Assembly: GCA_947044365.1 (NCBI GenBank)
Contig: OX345646.1
Span: 3,728,827 to 3,792,826, forward strand
Direction of reading: 5' to 3'
DNA from: Petrosia ficiformis
Lineage: Eukaryota; Porifera; Demospongiae; Haplosclerida; Petrosiidae
DNA: 64,000 nt
In this document: positions 44,875-58,000 of the stretch, one piece after another
How positions within the stretch are numbered: the first letter of the stretch is position 1
Layout: each line of letters starts with the position of its first letter
Made by a program: the position numbers and the translations under genes
The notes under the pieces: generated by a model
Database searches by the model: none
What the model saw: the letters and a program-made list of their open reading frames with translations, nothing else
What the model was told of the DNA's origin: nothing

Positions 44875-47800
44875 CTCTTGCTAGGATGGTACATAGACAA
44901 TGAATTTGAAGTAATCATTATTCACTAACAGGATGTGTTCAAATAACTTCTTTAATTAACAATGTGAATTTAAAAACGTACAATAACAATTATTATTAAT
45001 TATACTAACAGTATGTAATTATACAGTTCATTCAGTTTCAGTTTATTATCAAATGTAAGTCACATGAATCACCTCATAATCCTATATAAGAGAAAAAGAT
45101 TATTATTATAATATAATAGTAATACATATGGAGTTTTCGACTAACATAATGTGTGCATACACAAACATATACACCATAATATATAATACTCACCTGATAA
45201 TTGTTTCAACATCTCATTAGCAATTCTTGTTAATCCTGCATTTCGCTGTATCTTTAATACCTCACAGAACTTTACTAATATATCTGATCTTTTGAAGACT
45301 TTCAGAGATCTGTAAACCTCATCTAGTAGCTTGCTGGATTTCTGGAATCGAGAGAGTCCTATAGTAGTTAGCACATTTTCTTTCACCGGATCAGGAAGAA
45401 GATCAGCTGACCACATGTCGACAGCTAATTTGTCAGGATCACTAATAATAGCTAGTAATTCTGATGTATGCTTCTTGAGTATAATATGAGGAGATATGTC
45501 TGTTTTAGGTAACGAGTTGATGTCAGAAGTGGTAGGGTCTTTGAGTGGTGTGGTTAACACAGGAACTGTGCAAAGAAAGTTGAATGCTATAATTATGTTT
45601 AATTATGAATTAACAGTATAGTACCTGTAGTGTGTTGTGTTGTATGAGAGGATGTTAAATGGGGAGAGTTTGTTTCTCTGTCTCTTTGGAGAGGATCATG
45701 TGCTCCTAGTTATACAAATACACAATTAAATTTATTACATCATAGTAAACATTCTGATATTCTAAGTACAATTAACATTGATATTAACATTGATATCACT
45801 TTGTTGTATACTATTATACCTGTTAATACAGTATCATCAATTTCATCATGTGAGACTGTATACAAAGTGGAAAGGTGTGGTTCAGGAACACCTATATACA
45901 TAAAAGGAACATGTAAGTAGCCTTATCATCTTTTGCAACTGAATAACAAATTAAATGGAATACATATTATTATAATAATAACAACGGAAATATGGAATTA
46001 TGACACTAAGGGAGTGTAAGAAATTCAAAAAGTATGTGTACACTAGCTGAAAGTCCAACCTAATTCCCAGTTAACTGGTCGTACTATTACAACATCACAC
46101 AACAGCATGCAAGATTATATACTAATCATGAGTCTTGTATAAGCTAGTGGTATCATCACATATAATGCTTTGTTATTCTTTCCTATGAAGATACTAATCA
46201 CAAGATGTGTACACTATACATGACTTTTCTGCAACAAAAAAGAAAACAAACATCGTTTTAACCTTGTATGCTCTTCTATCTAACCTATATGTAATAGACC
46301 ATAACTTATAATTGGATACTAGGTTAATTATAAGAGTGATATGGATTTACTATTCATTATACTATTCATTAACCACATGGCACAATTGTTACTAATACAT
46401 TATTAGTGGAACTTACTATGATCATCAGTGTACTGTTCAAACCAGGCAAGGTGTCGTTCATCAGTCAATTTGACAGGAGGAAGCGTCTTCTGCTCTGTAC
46501 ATGTAGCAACCATTATCCCATCTACATATGATAGCTTAGCAGGATGTACAGGAACCGATGTCTCATGTTTATTCTGACATCGTAGGGTGGGAACAACATG
46601 TGCAACAGAACTATCATAATGTAATGTATCAGCACATGTAGGTAGGACATCCTTTATTGATTGAAGTAACTTTCTGCAATGACTTCCAGGTAATCCTGTG
46701 TAGTACAGCTCCAGCCAATCGTAGCTATCCACTAGGACAACAGATCCATTCATGTCATCACAATCCAGATGTATTGCATATCTAAGCTGTTGTACTGAAG
46801 AGTCTAAAGACATCTTTGGGACATTCTCTTTCCCCATGAGAGCAACTGCTAAAGCAAGGAATAGGCCCTGTGTATGAGAGAATGGTTAAACAAACATTAG
46901 AAGGAATTAACTATAATTATATGTAGCTCATAAAATCCCATTAAAAAAGCTAAAGAGTTGTGTTACTGCCATTTCTTCACTACCTCAATATAACCATACC
47001 ACTAGTAAAAGGGTATTATCACATCATATGTCCGCTGAGGGTTTGTAGCCGAAGCCTAATCAACCTCTTTCCCTATAATCCTACAAGGAATCTGAATAAC
47101 GTATACAATGAGCTTTATATAGCCCATGTGATTAAAACATGCCTAAGGGTTTCAAGAATTGAACAATGAAGTAAGAGACAAATTACCTGTGGTATCATCT
47201 TGTTCTTAAAGAGTAGAACTAGAGGTTCACAGGTCTGAGTGAGTTTACTCTTTTGTCCTTCTGAGAGATGGAGAGGTGGTAGAGAAGACGGAATGAAGTA
47301 AAAGACAGAAGAAGTCTTCTCGATTGGAGCAATGATGTATAAATACTGGAGGAGAAGAATGAGGTGATCATTTGTGAAGAGATCGGGTATGAATTCAAGA
47401 GACAGGTAGTGAAGTAACTCCTCTGAAAACAGTCCTTCACGACGTAGCTTTCTCTGCATGTCGGGTGGAAGGATGAAACCTTTGGCAAGTAATTCTTGTG
47501 GATAATCAACAAAAGACACTCTAACAAGTGAAGTGACCATATCAAGAAGATATTGTGGGTTAGTAAATACCACATGAGGGAGAACATGGAAATAGAGGAA
47601 CAAGCTAAGTGAGTTCAAATATTCAATACACTGGGAAACCTCTTGCTTCCCCATTCCTAATTTTATACCAATCTGTTCACAGGTATCTAATGTCACCATA
47701 CCATGTGCTACTTTTAGTGACTCTTCTTTCACCTTAACCTCAAACATGTACCATCGTATGGGAATTTTGAGAGGATTGGGCTTGATACTGCTAGTGATAC

Positions 47801-50800
47801 GATGACGAATCTCTGATGATATCTTTTCACGACTCCACCAGCACATGTTGTTGACAGGAAAGATGAGTTCCTCGTTGTGTTCATTATAGAACACAAGATG
47901 CTCTTTGTACTCTCTCAACGCATGAACCAACTGTCGATTTTTCTCTTCAAGTGGTTCAATAGATCTGAAATAGCTTGTAAAACCCCATGTATAATCATGA
48001 TATGTGCCGATTAGAAGGAACAAAGGCTTTATTTCTATTAATCTCTTGCTCACTGTGTATTTTGAAGAGACAATAGAACGTACAAATGATTGAATGAGTT
48101 GTATATATGTCATTTGTAGTACTGCAGGTTGAGTCAACTCTTTACCATTGATAGAGTAGGCAAAAGTGGGTTTATCATTGAGACGTTGTGTTAATTTCAA
48201 GACAATGATATTGATTACATTGCCATGAATGAAGGCTCGTGATATATCAGCAAATTGTGGTTGTCCACCACTATCCAAAACATTGATCCAGGTAGATTCA
48301 TAGAGAGCACCTGATGTTTTACCTTGTGCTAACGATTGGAGAACTTCTTGAGGGAAGTGCGAAGGGTCTGCAATTAATTTGGAACGAACAACATCCTCAT
48401 TATCCATATCTGTATGAGCAGGAGTAGACGTCATGTCTTCTACTGTTGTTGGTGAAAGTGAAAGGATGGCTTGACATTTATATATTTCAACTTCGCCCTC
48501 AATACATGATGGATTATCTCCAACTACAGACGTAATCTGAGCTATACTGGTCTGTTGATGACTGGAGATTGGTGCGATCTCTTCCCTATCAAAGGAACCA
48601 AGCAATCGAGCTGCTTCTGCCATCATTAGCTTCAACTCTGGAATGCCAATTGTACTCCATACATTCCCTTCATCATGAGCAGCTACTCTTTGAATGGCAC
48701 GTATTGGACGATTACCTATTGGTGTACTGTGGTGATGCTTACGAGGTTTCCAATTAAACAGGAGGTGTAAGAACGATGTCTTTCCTGTTGCAGGAGGACC
48801 CATGATTGCAATCCTCAGGATATTAATATCGACCCATCCTTCTTGCATTGCACGGGAGAAGATTGCTTTGTTTTTCTCTGAAATAAAATGGATATTTAAA
48901 GTGAATGATTTAATTACTCTTATATTGCAATCTGTTGTACATTAATATTTATTCCGGTCTATCTACATGGAAAATCATGTGATCATTAATCTAGTGCAGA
49001 GGAAAAAACACACATCACAACACATGTACCACCACACACAAAATAATTATACATATAATTATAGTATGTAATTCATATCTGTAAAATATAATTTAAAAAT
49101 AATTTAAAAATCCACAAAGACTTACAAATAACTGCAGAACATTTAAAAGCTACAGTGGCTTATAAAGTTTAACAGATGTGATGGCTAAGAAAAGTTAACA
49201 GCTGTAATGAGTTAGAAATTAGAATGAAGATTTAGTAACAGCTACAATGGCTTAGAGAGGAATAGAGCACTCAATGCCCAGTCTTAAGACTTGTGAATGG
49301 TGGGTGAAAATTGTACAAGAAAAGATCTCAAAATCCTCATGTTACTTTCATGAATATGTACTGATGATATTACCCCTTAAGACTACATTGAATACAAAAG
49401 GCTTTAGTTATAATCAAAAGGCTTTAGCTATAATATACATGTATATTAGTTTAGACACACTAGTATTAATACTGAAGACTCATTTTTTCCTCTGAAATGG
49501 AGAATGAAAACACTCATTTTCACTCTCATTTTACTATATTCAAGTACATTTATTCCCATCTCATGTAGCATAAGGATCCTTACGCTCTCTAGATATATAC
49601 ATGAATACATATATCCCATGAGATTAGTACTATTTTGAATTGGGATGACCCTATAATACTTTTATTATCATGGACAAAGTACCTCTTTCAGATTTCAGAC
49701 CCATATTAATACACATGAATAATACACAAACAGAAGTAGATGAAGCAGGTTGATACATTTAATTAGTTAAACGTGATCATGTATGCTTCTTGAAATTCTA
49801 TGCATCCAGAGTGACTGAAAAGATGATCCTAAAAAGCGCAAATATTTTAGCTTCTAGATTATTCATTAGGGTGTGGCTAAATGTGTACTTGTTTAATATT
49901 ATACATATTCTCAATGTTACTTCCTTTCAATTATTTGTCGGCTAATATTATACATTCAAGTCGCTATGAGTGTCATGAGTAAAGAAGGGGGTGCAAATGC
50001 ACCCTCTGGATCTGACACTATAACAATTTCATGTACATGTGTACATGTACTATGGATAATGTGTTGTATCCACAGACTACACAGAATAAAAGTAATTTAA
50101 AATATTTCATGTGACAATTGGGATTGTACTACCTATTGTATCAATTCCTGTGTTCATATACAGGTATGTATTTAGTAAAATGAACTGACCTGCTTCAATA
50201 AATACTTCTCTCATCTCTGGTGACATTGCACACTGACGAGGAGTATTACCAAACTATAGTATAGAATAGTTAATTATGCAATTATACAGTTTATAATAAT
50301 GATAATAATTATCCAGGATAGTATCGGTTTGGCTACACCATTTTGCCTGCTCTAATTTAACTTCAATAGTGTGTGTTTGGCTATGTATACCATAATTCTA
50401 ATTATACAAAATATTTACATTTTATTATGGTTATCCTTACACAGGGGTAGTCACGTTTATGACTCAATACTATACACTGTAACTACACTAATTACACATG
50501 TATTCATAATACATAAATTAACAGTGGTAGAAGTACTGGTTACACTTTTACATTGTTAGTTTAGTGATATTGATGTATTCATCTTGATGGATACTATATT
50601 CTAATGGATTATTCATATCTGATTAACTAGAAAACAGTCAAGGAATGGAGTAAGATAAAGTCAAGAAACACACATGCAGCTTTGATTTAGTTAATGAATT
50701 TTGTTCATCATACCTCACAAAGTACACATAACAAATTAATGATGTAAATTTAGTGTTCACTGATATTGTATAGACAATTTGTACATGTAGTTCACTTAAT

Positions 50801-53800
50801 GCTAACACTTGCTCATATACAACTGTACATCCTAAATATATAAATTGTATAAAATTGACAGGGGGAAAGCTGAGTCAGTGAAAATGTGGTGCAAAAAATA
50901 TGCTCATTAATTTTTGTGATAGGTGTGGCTAACCAATGCATGTACACATACTTAAGTACATGTACTGATGTTACTTATAAATAAAAATGAGATTCATGGG
51001 TATTAAGTCTACCTTTTAAATATTCATCAGAAATAACAATCATTATAGCACCAAATATTTTAAAGGGCCATGTATTAAGTATAATAATTCGTTATGTGAA
51101 TACTTTTGTTACATTATGGGATATCCTCTGAGACATACATGTACAACACACTTCAGTTAGAATACATGTTAGCAAAAATATCCTTGAGCTTGTATTGTTA
51201 TAATTATACTAATCCTCTAACACATATATTATAATGCTCAACCACAGAACACTATATGATGATACCGTTGTCATGTGTCTAGTGTATAAAGGATATGTTG
51301 TTCAAGTGAACATGACAATGTAGACATAATTATGATTCACAGTATATACCTGAAGATTCAATGAGTTGTACAAAGACAATAGATATTTACATTATTATAC
51401 ACATTTCTAGTTTGTTTAATATGAAACAAATCATTACCTTATTAGGTATATTTGTCTGTGCACTGGCATTAAGTAGCGCTCGAGCCACTTCAACATTATC
51501 GTAAATTACTGCTAGATGAAGAGGTGTATCTCCATCCTGATATAGAAAGACAAAATAAATAGTCATAATAATTACAATAGTACTTAATGATTATAACATA
51601 AAACTTTGTGATCTTAACTATAATTAGTTAATTATAACTTTGGGTACAATTTCCACATGTACATGTATATGAAATCTTGGTTGATATTACATATAATTTG
51701 TATATTCATTTATAGTATTCATGTATTATTATATTAGTTGAGAATTAATTAATGGATTATCACTATTAGAAGACAACAAATAAATTAATAAACCAAACTT
51801 AACAAGTGTTATTATAACTATTAGAAGAATTAATTAACTAACTTAATTGAAGCTGAGGAAGAGCATTATTTGGAAATGATGGTGAGGATTTATAGAGTGT
51901 GTAAATTAGAAAAAATCAAGAAATGGTAGAAATTATAGTAGTCTAGGTACATGTATTATGAAACATCAGAATGTTTCTTATGAAGGTAAATACTATGTGG
52001 ACATATGTATATCAACTCATTAGATATCACATAGTAGTCACCTGACAATTTTATTGTACGTACATGATAACAGTATGTTGCCATAGCAACTAGTCTGTGA
52101 GTACTAGTTTTGTTTCATTATAGGATAACATATGAGACATAATTATATGTACATAACAGTTAGTGACAAAATTACTTTGCTTTGGATTGATATATGGTAA
52201 TCTAGTACTGTACTCTATCTAACATTCATATAATACTCAACTACAGAACATTATAAACTGTGTGTCTACTGTACAAAGGATAATTATGTTGTTCAAATGA
52301 ACATGACAATGTAGATAATGACTGTATTTATACATATGAAGCCATACTGTGAAATAAATGTGGATCACAGTATATACATTATGATTCAATGAACTGTTAA
52401 CTGTTCATTGTCATAGTTTGTTTAATATGAAGAAAAATTAATTATTACCTTGCCAAGAGCGCCTAAGTCAGCATTGGCGTGAATTAGTACTTGAGCCAAA
52501 ATTTACTTGGGTAGATGCACAGCCAGTGAAAATGTGGTACAAAAAGTGTGCTCATTAATTTTTGTGATAGGTGTGGCTAACCAATATGTGTACACATACT
52601 TATGTACATGTATTACACATTTACTTATACATAAAAATGAGATTCATGGCTATTAAGTCTACATTTTAAATATTCATCAGAAATAAAAATCATGATAGCA
52701 CCAAATATTTGAAAGGGCCATGTATTAAGTATAATAATTCATTGTGTGAATACTTTTGTTACATTATGGGATATCCTCTGAGACATATATGTACAACATA
52801 CTTCAGTTAGAATACATGTTAGCAAAAATATCCTTGAGCTTGTATTGTTATAATTATACTAATCCTCTAACATACATATTATAATGCTCAACCACAGCAC
52901 ACTATATGATGATACTGTTGTCATGTGACTAGTGTATAACGGATGTGTTGTTCAAGTGAATATGATAATGTAGATATAATTATACATATCAAACCATACT
53001 GTGAAATAAATATGATTCACAGTATATACCTGAAGATTCAATGAGTTGTACAAAAACAATAAATATTTACATTATTATACACATTTGTAGTTTGTTTAAT
53101 ATGAAACAAAAAATCAGTACCTTATTAGGTATATTGATCATTGCACCGGCATTGATTAGCACTTGAGCCACTTCAACATTATTCTTAACTACTGCGTCAT
53201 GAAGAGGTGTACGTCCAAGAATCTATAGAAAGACAAAATAAATAGTCATAATAATCACAATAGTACTTAATGATTATAACATAAAACTTTGTGACCTTAA
53301 CTATAATATGAACAAAAAATCAGTACCTTATTAGGTATATTTGTCTGTGCACCAGCCATTATAAGCATATGAACAACTTCAACATTATTGTTAAGTACAG
53401 CTCTATGAAGAGGTGTACATCCATCCTGATATAGAAAGACAAAATAAATAGTCATAATAATTACAATAGTACTTAATGATTATAACATAAAACTTTGTGA
53501 TCTTAACTATAATTAGTTAATTATAACTTTGGGTACAATTTCCACATGTATATGAAATCTTGGTTGATATTACATATAATTTGTATATTCATTTATAGTA
53601 TTCATGTATTATTATATTAGTTGAGAATTAATTAATGGATTATCACTATTAGAAGACAACAAATAAATTAATAAACCAAACTTAACAAGTGTTATTATAA
53701 CTATTAGAAGAATTAATTAACTAACTTAATTGAAGCTGACGAAAAGCATTATTTTGAAATGATGGTGAGGATTTATAGAGTGTGTAAATTAGAAAAAATC

Positions 53801-54985
53801 AAGAAACGTAGAAATTATAGTAGTCTAGGTACATGACTTATGAAACATCAGAATGTTTCTTATGAAGGTAAATACTATGTGGACATATGTATATCAACTC
53901 ATTAGATATCACATAGTAGATTTGTACACATGTATGTACATTATAAGAATTAGTGATCACTGACAAATTACAAGCAGTTAGATGGCTGCCTTTCTCATCA
54001 CACCAGAGGTCACCTGACAGTTTTATTGTACATACATGATAACAGTATGTTACCATAGCAACTAGTCTGTGAGTACTAGTTTTGTTTCATTATAGGATAA
54101 CATATGAGACATAATTATATGTACATAACAGTTAGTGACAAAATTACTTTGCTTTGGATTGATATATGGTAATCTAGGACTGTACTCTATCTAACATTCA
54201 TATAATACTCAACTACAGGACATTATAAACTGTGTGTCTACTGTACAAAGGATAATTATGTTGTTCAAATGAACATGACAATGTAGATAATGACTGTATT
54301 TATACATATGAAGCCATACTGTGAACTAAATGTGGTTCACAATATATACATGATGATTCAATGAACCGTTAACTGTTCATTATCATTGTTTGCTTAATGT
54401 AAAAAAAATTAATCATTACCTCATCAAGAGAGTCTAAGTTAGCTTTAGCATCAATTAATATACGAGCCACCTGAACTTTATTGAAGTTTGCAGCAATATG
54501 AAGAGGAGTCCATCTAAACTGATATTGAAAGTCAAATAAATAGTACAGTAAAAAACCAATGTGATACAAAATGTTTGTGATATTATAATTATAATAGTTA
54601 GTTAAACATAACTCTGCATACATGTTACACATGAATAGGATATCCTACTTGATATTTCATATAGTTGACTTAATTGTAGTATTAGTTGAGGAGTACTGAA
54701 TTATCACTATTATATTAAATTAATCAACCAACTTAATAGTTTGAAATAATGGTGAGGGTTTATAGTTTATAAACGTTATACTATCATGTCATCACAAATG
54801 TGGACATTCTCTGAGATTAGTATGAAATTTGCCTTAATACGATCATCTTTGACTATCACCTTTTCTCAGATATTTGGCAAGTGGATGGCTGATGATGTGA
54901 CTAGGAGATAAGTCCTATATTACCTACATGTAAGTCTAGTTACACACTCGCTCTTGACAGATATACCGTGTATATATATATAATA

Positions 54986-55017
<32 letters not shown>

Positions 55018-58000
55018 ACATGGCTTCGAGGTGTGTATCAGTAATATCAGACCTGAACCACGAGATAGAAGCCCGAGGCGAAGCCAAGGGCTGCTATTGA
55101 GTGGTGAAGGGTTGATATTGCTGATACACACCAAGAAGCCATGCTATATATAATATATTCTATACCTAACATGTACATCAATGTTACCTGACATCTACAG
55201 TTCTACGCTCCTTTTTCCAAATCTTTTCAATTTACAACTTGACTGCGCATGCTCAGACTGATGTAATCTATTATGAATATCATTATAGGTCTTATTTCAG
55301 CCCTGTGGTTTCATATCCACATGTGGTTGGGTGTATATCACGTATAAAACACCTGTCGGTAACTTTGATGTGACTGTTCGCTGTGGTATATATATATATT
55401 ATATATACATGTACGTAAGTAAATTATATGTATGTACATTACTATTTTACTCTGTATCGGTATAATAGGTTCGTATTTAAGTACCCTGATAAGAAAAGAC
55501 TTAAGTTTTGTAATTAGCAAATAGCCCTTTTTTGAGCATTTGCAATTTTAAATATTCACAAGTGCTACTTACTATACCACCCACTATCAATCCAAACAAA
55601 ATCATACATTTAGTTGTTTAGTCAACATAATATATAGAGTTCATTTTTGAAAGCAGTATGAAGGGTCACCATATCTTCATTTGTTTACCTTTGCCTTTTC
55701 TAATTCCTCTAAATCACTTAGTACAAACAGATTCACATTTATCAACAAATGGCTTCACTAATTTAATTGTTTGCTGAATCAATGGCAGAAGATAGGACAC
55801 TCAAATATTGTGTTCCCATTGAACAGAATCTGTCTTAATTCAAGTAATGATACAATCACATCATGTGTATTCACATGCTTTCCTACAACACCTCCATTTA
55901 CAATACATTGGTGATTTGTGTTTTCATGAATGGCATTATTCACAACAAGATATAATTATGGAAAAAAAGTATCTCTATGTTTGGTTTTAGGATGGTGTGG
56001 TGTACGACATTCAGTAATCTGTCATGGCTGACTTCATTATGCCTCAAACACAAGAGTTTATTACAATTATTATTTTGATTATCTACTCTGCTTTTTTGAA
56101 AGGTTGTAATTGAATTATAAGAATATATTTCAACAGCTAGAACCACTATTAGTTCCAGTTTTTACGTAAGCTTAGCATACATAGAAACTGGAACTAATGA
56201 GCTACAAGCAGTCAAGCAGCTTTCTTCCTGCTGCTCTAGTACTCATTTCATTACACACCACACCCACTAATTGACTGCGTGCCTGGGAATGATGCAATAT
56301 CCATAAGGTGGAACTTTAGCGGATACGGGTTTCAATAATTAACAATACTTCCTGTTATTCATGATATTTATTACTTTACACGTTTTCCACCACAAATAAT
56401 TGATTATTGGAATCTTTGTTCTGTTCGCCATACTTGAACCAAGGAAGTTGGACTGTCAGCAACCACAAAAATGTGATTTCTGTTAGCAGGAGCACATGAT
56501 GAAAAAAGTAAGCAGTTTATAGTGAGCTGAAATGTATAGGAGTATTCAGGTACACATCGCTCTGTTCTAATACAACACTTGCCCTCCATATTTCACTTGA
56601 AGGGAGTGAAGGTGTCTGTCTACCATTTGTTCAATCTATTTTGTTGAGAGGTTGTCGCAAAGAGTGGGAATTCCATTGTTTGTACATGTAGCAGCCATTG
56701 TTACTACAGTGAAAATACAAAATTAAATAGAAAAGTGGCCTGAACACTTTGTAGCCCTAATGCATTTATGTCTAATTTCAGATGTATGTGATCGATCATG
56801 CTCGAGAAAAATGTACCTAAAAGTTCAATTTCCAGCTCTTTGTGATTTGGCTGATAAGTATTGGACAGCTGCGAAATTTTAGCTGAAAGAAGTTCTTCCG
56901 AAGATCTGTTTAAAGGAATAGTTATCTTGTATGTAGCTGTAATATTTTCTTGTAAAACAATAGTAACTAAAAAAAGTCATGAATATCATTACTGAGCTAG
57001 AGTGCCACCTTAACTGTGTATAGAATATATTATATATATATATATATATATAATTATATTAAATGCCGTGGAAAGCAATTGTAGGGATGGACCTGTGGGT
57101 TATAAAACTTCCTAGTGAAATGATATATTATGTGATCATCCATACAATAAGGTACAACTCATCTTATAACAAAACCATACATATATATTATGTAGCATAT
57201 GACTCGAAGGTAAAAACAACTCTTCATGATTTTGTCATGGGATATTTTGTCAAGTCAAGTACATTTAAACACTATTCAGTCATTTTGTACAGCAAACAGA
57301 TAAAATACATTATTCAAGAACCCTAATGATACCAAATTTCATTGGATTTCTGTATAAAATGACTGAATATGTATTCTGTGATCAATTGTACCTTTTAACA
57401 TGAACAGTCACTTTCTTTAGATTATCACAAATTATTATGATTTTATTAATACTGGAAATCATATAACACTACAATATATACTTGTTAGTAATGTTGTAAT
57501 ATACTCACCCGATCATCAGTTGTATTAACATCTGCTCCATCAGTAATCACATCTTTGATTTTCTGAATATTTCCATAAGATACTGCATTACGTAACTGTA
57601 TATTCTGAAGTAATTAGAAATAGTATAATATAAAATATGTTTTATTATAAATTATAATTCTCACTAATAAATTAATAACAAAACTGATCATAAACTTGTT
57701 ATAATTAATAAAATATCTCAAGTTAGTACATTTGTATACTCTATTACATGAATATATGTAATGTATTATTAGTTTAGTACTGGTGAGGAATTCAATTACC
57801 TGACTTTAAGTATAGTACAAATGTACAATATTATCAAATTATTATCCTATATCATGAGTCACATGATATAACAAAGTACTAATTAATTTCTATGATTATG
57901 AGTTAATCATAGTCAATAGAAGTGTGGTCATTGTTCAAATACTCATTTGCTCTTTTTGTTCAGTAGCTTAATTTCATTATCTTTCTATTATTATACATGT

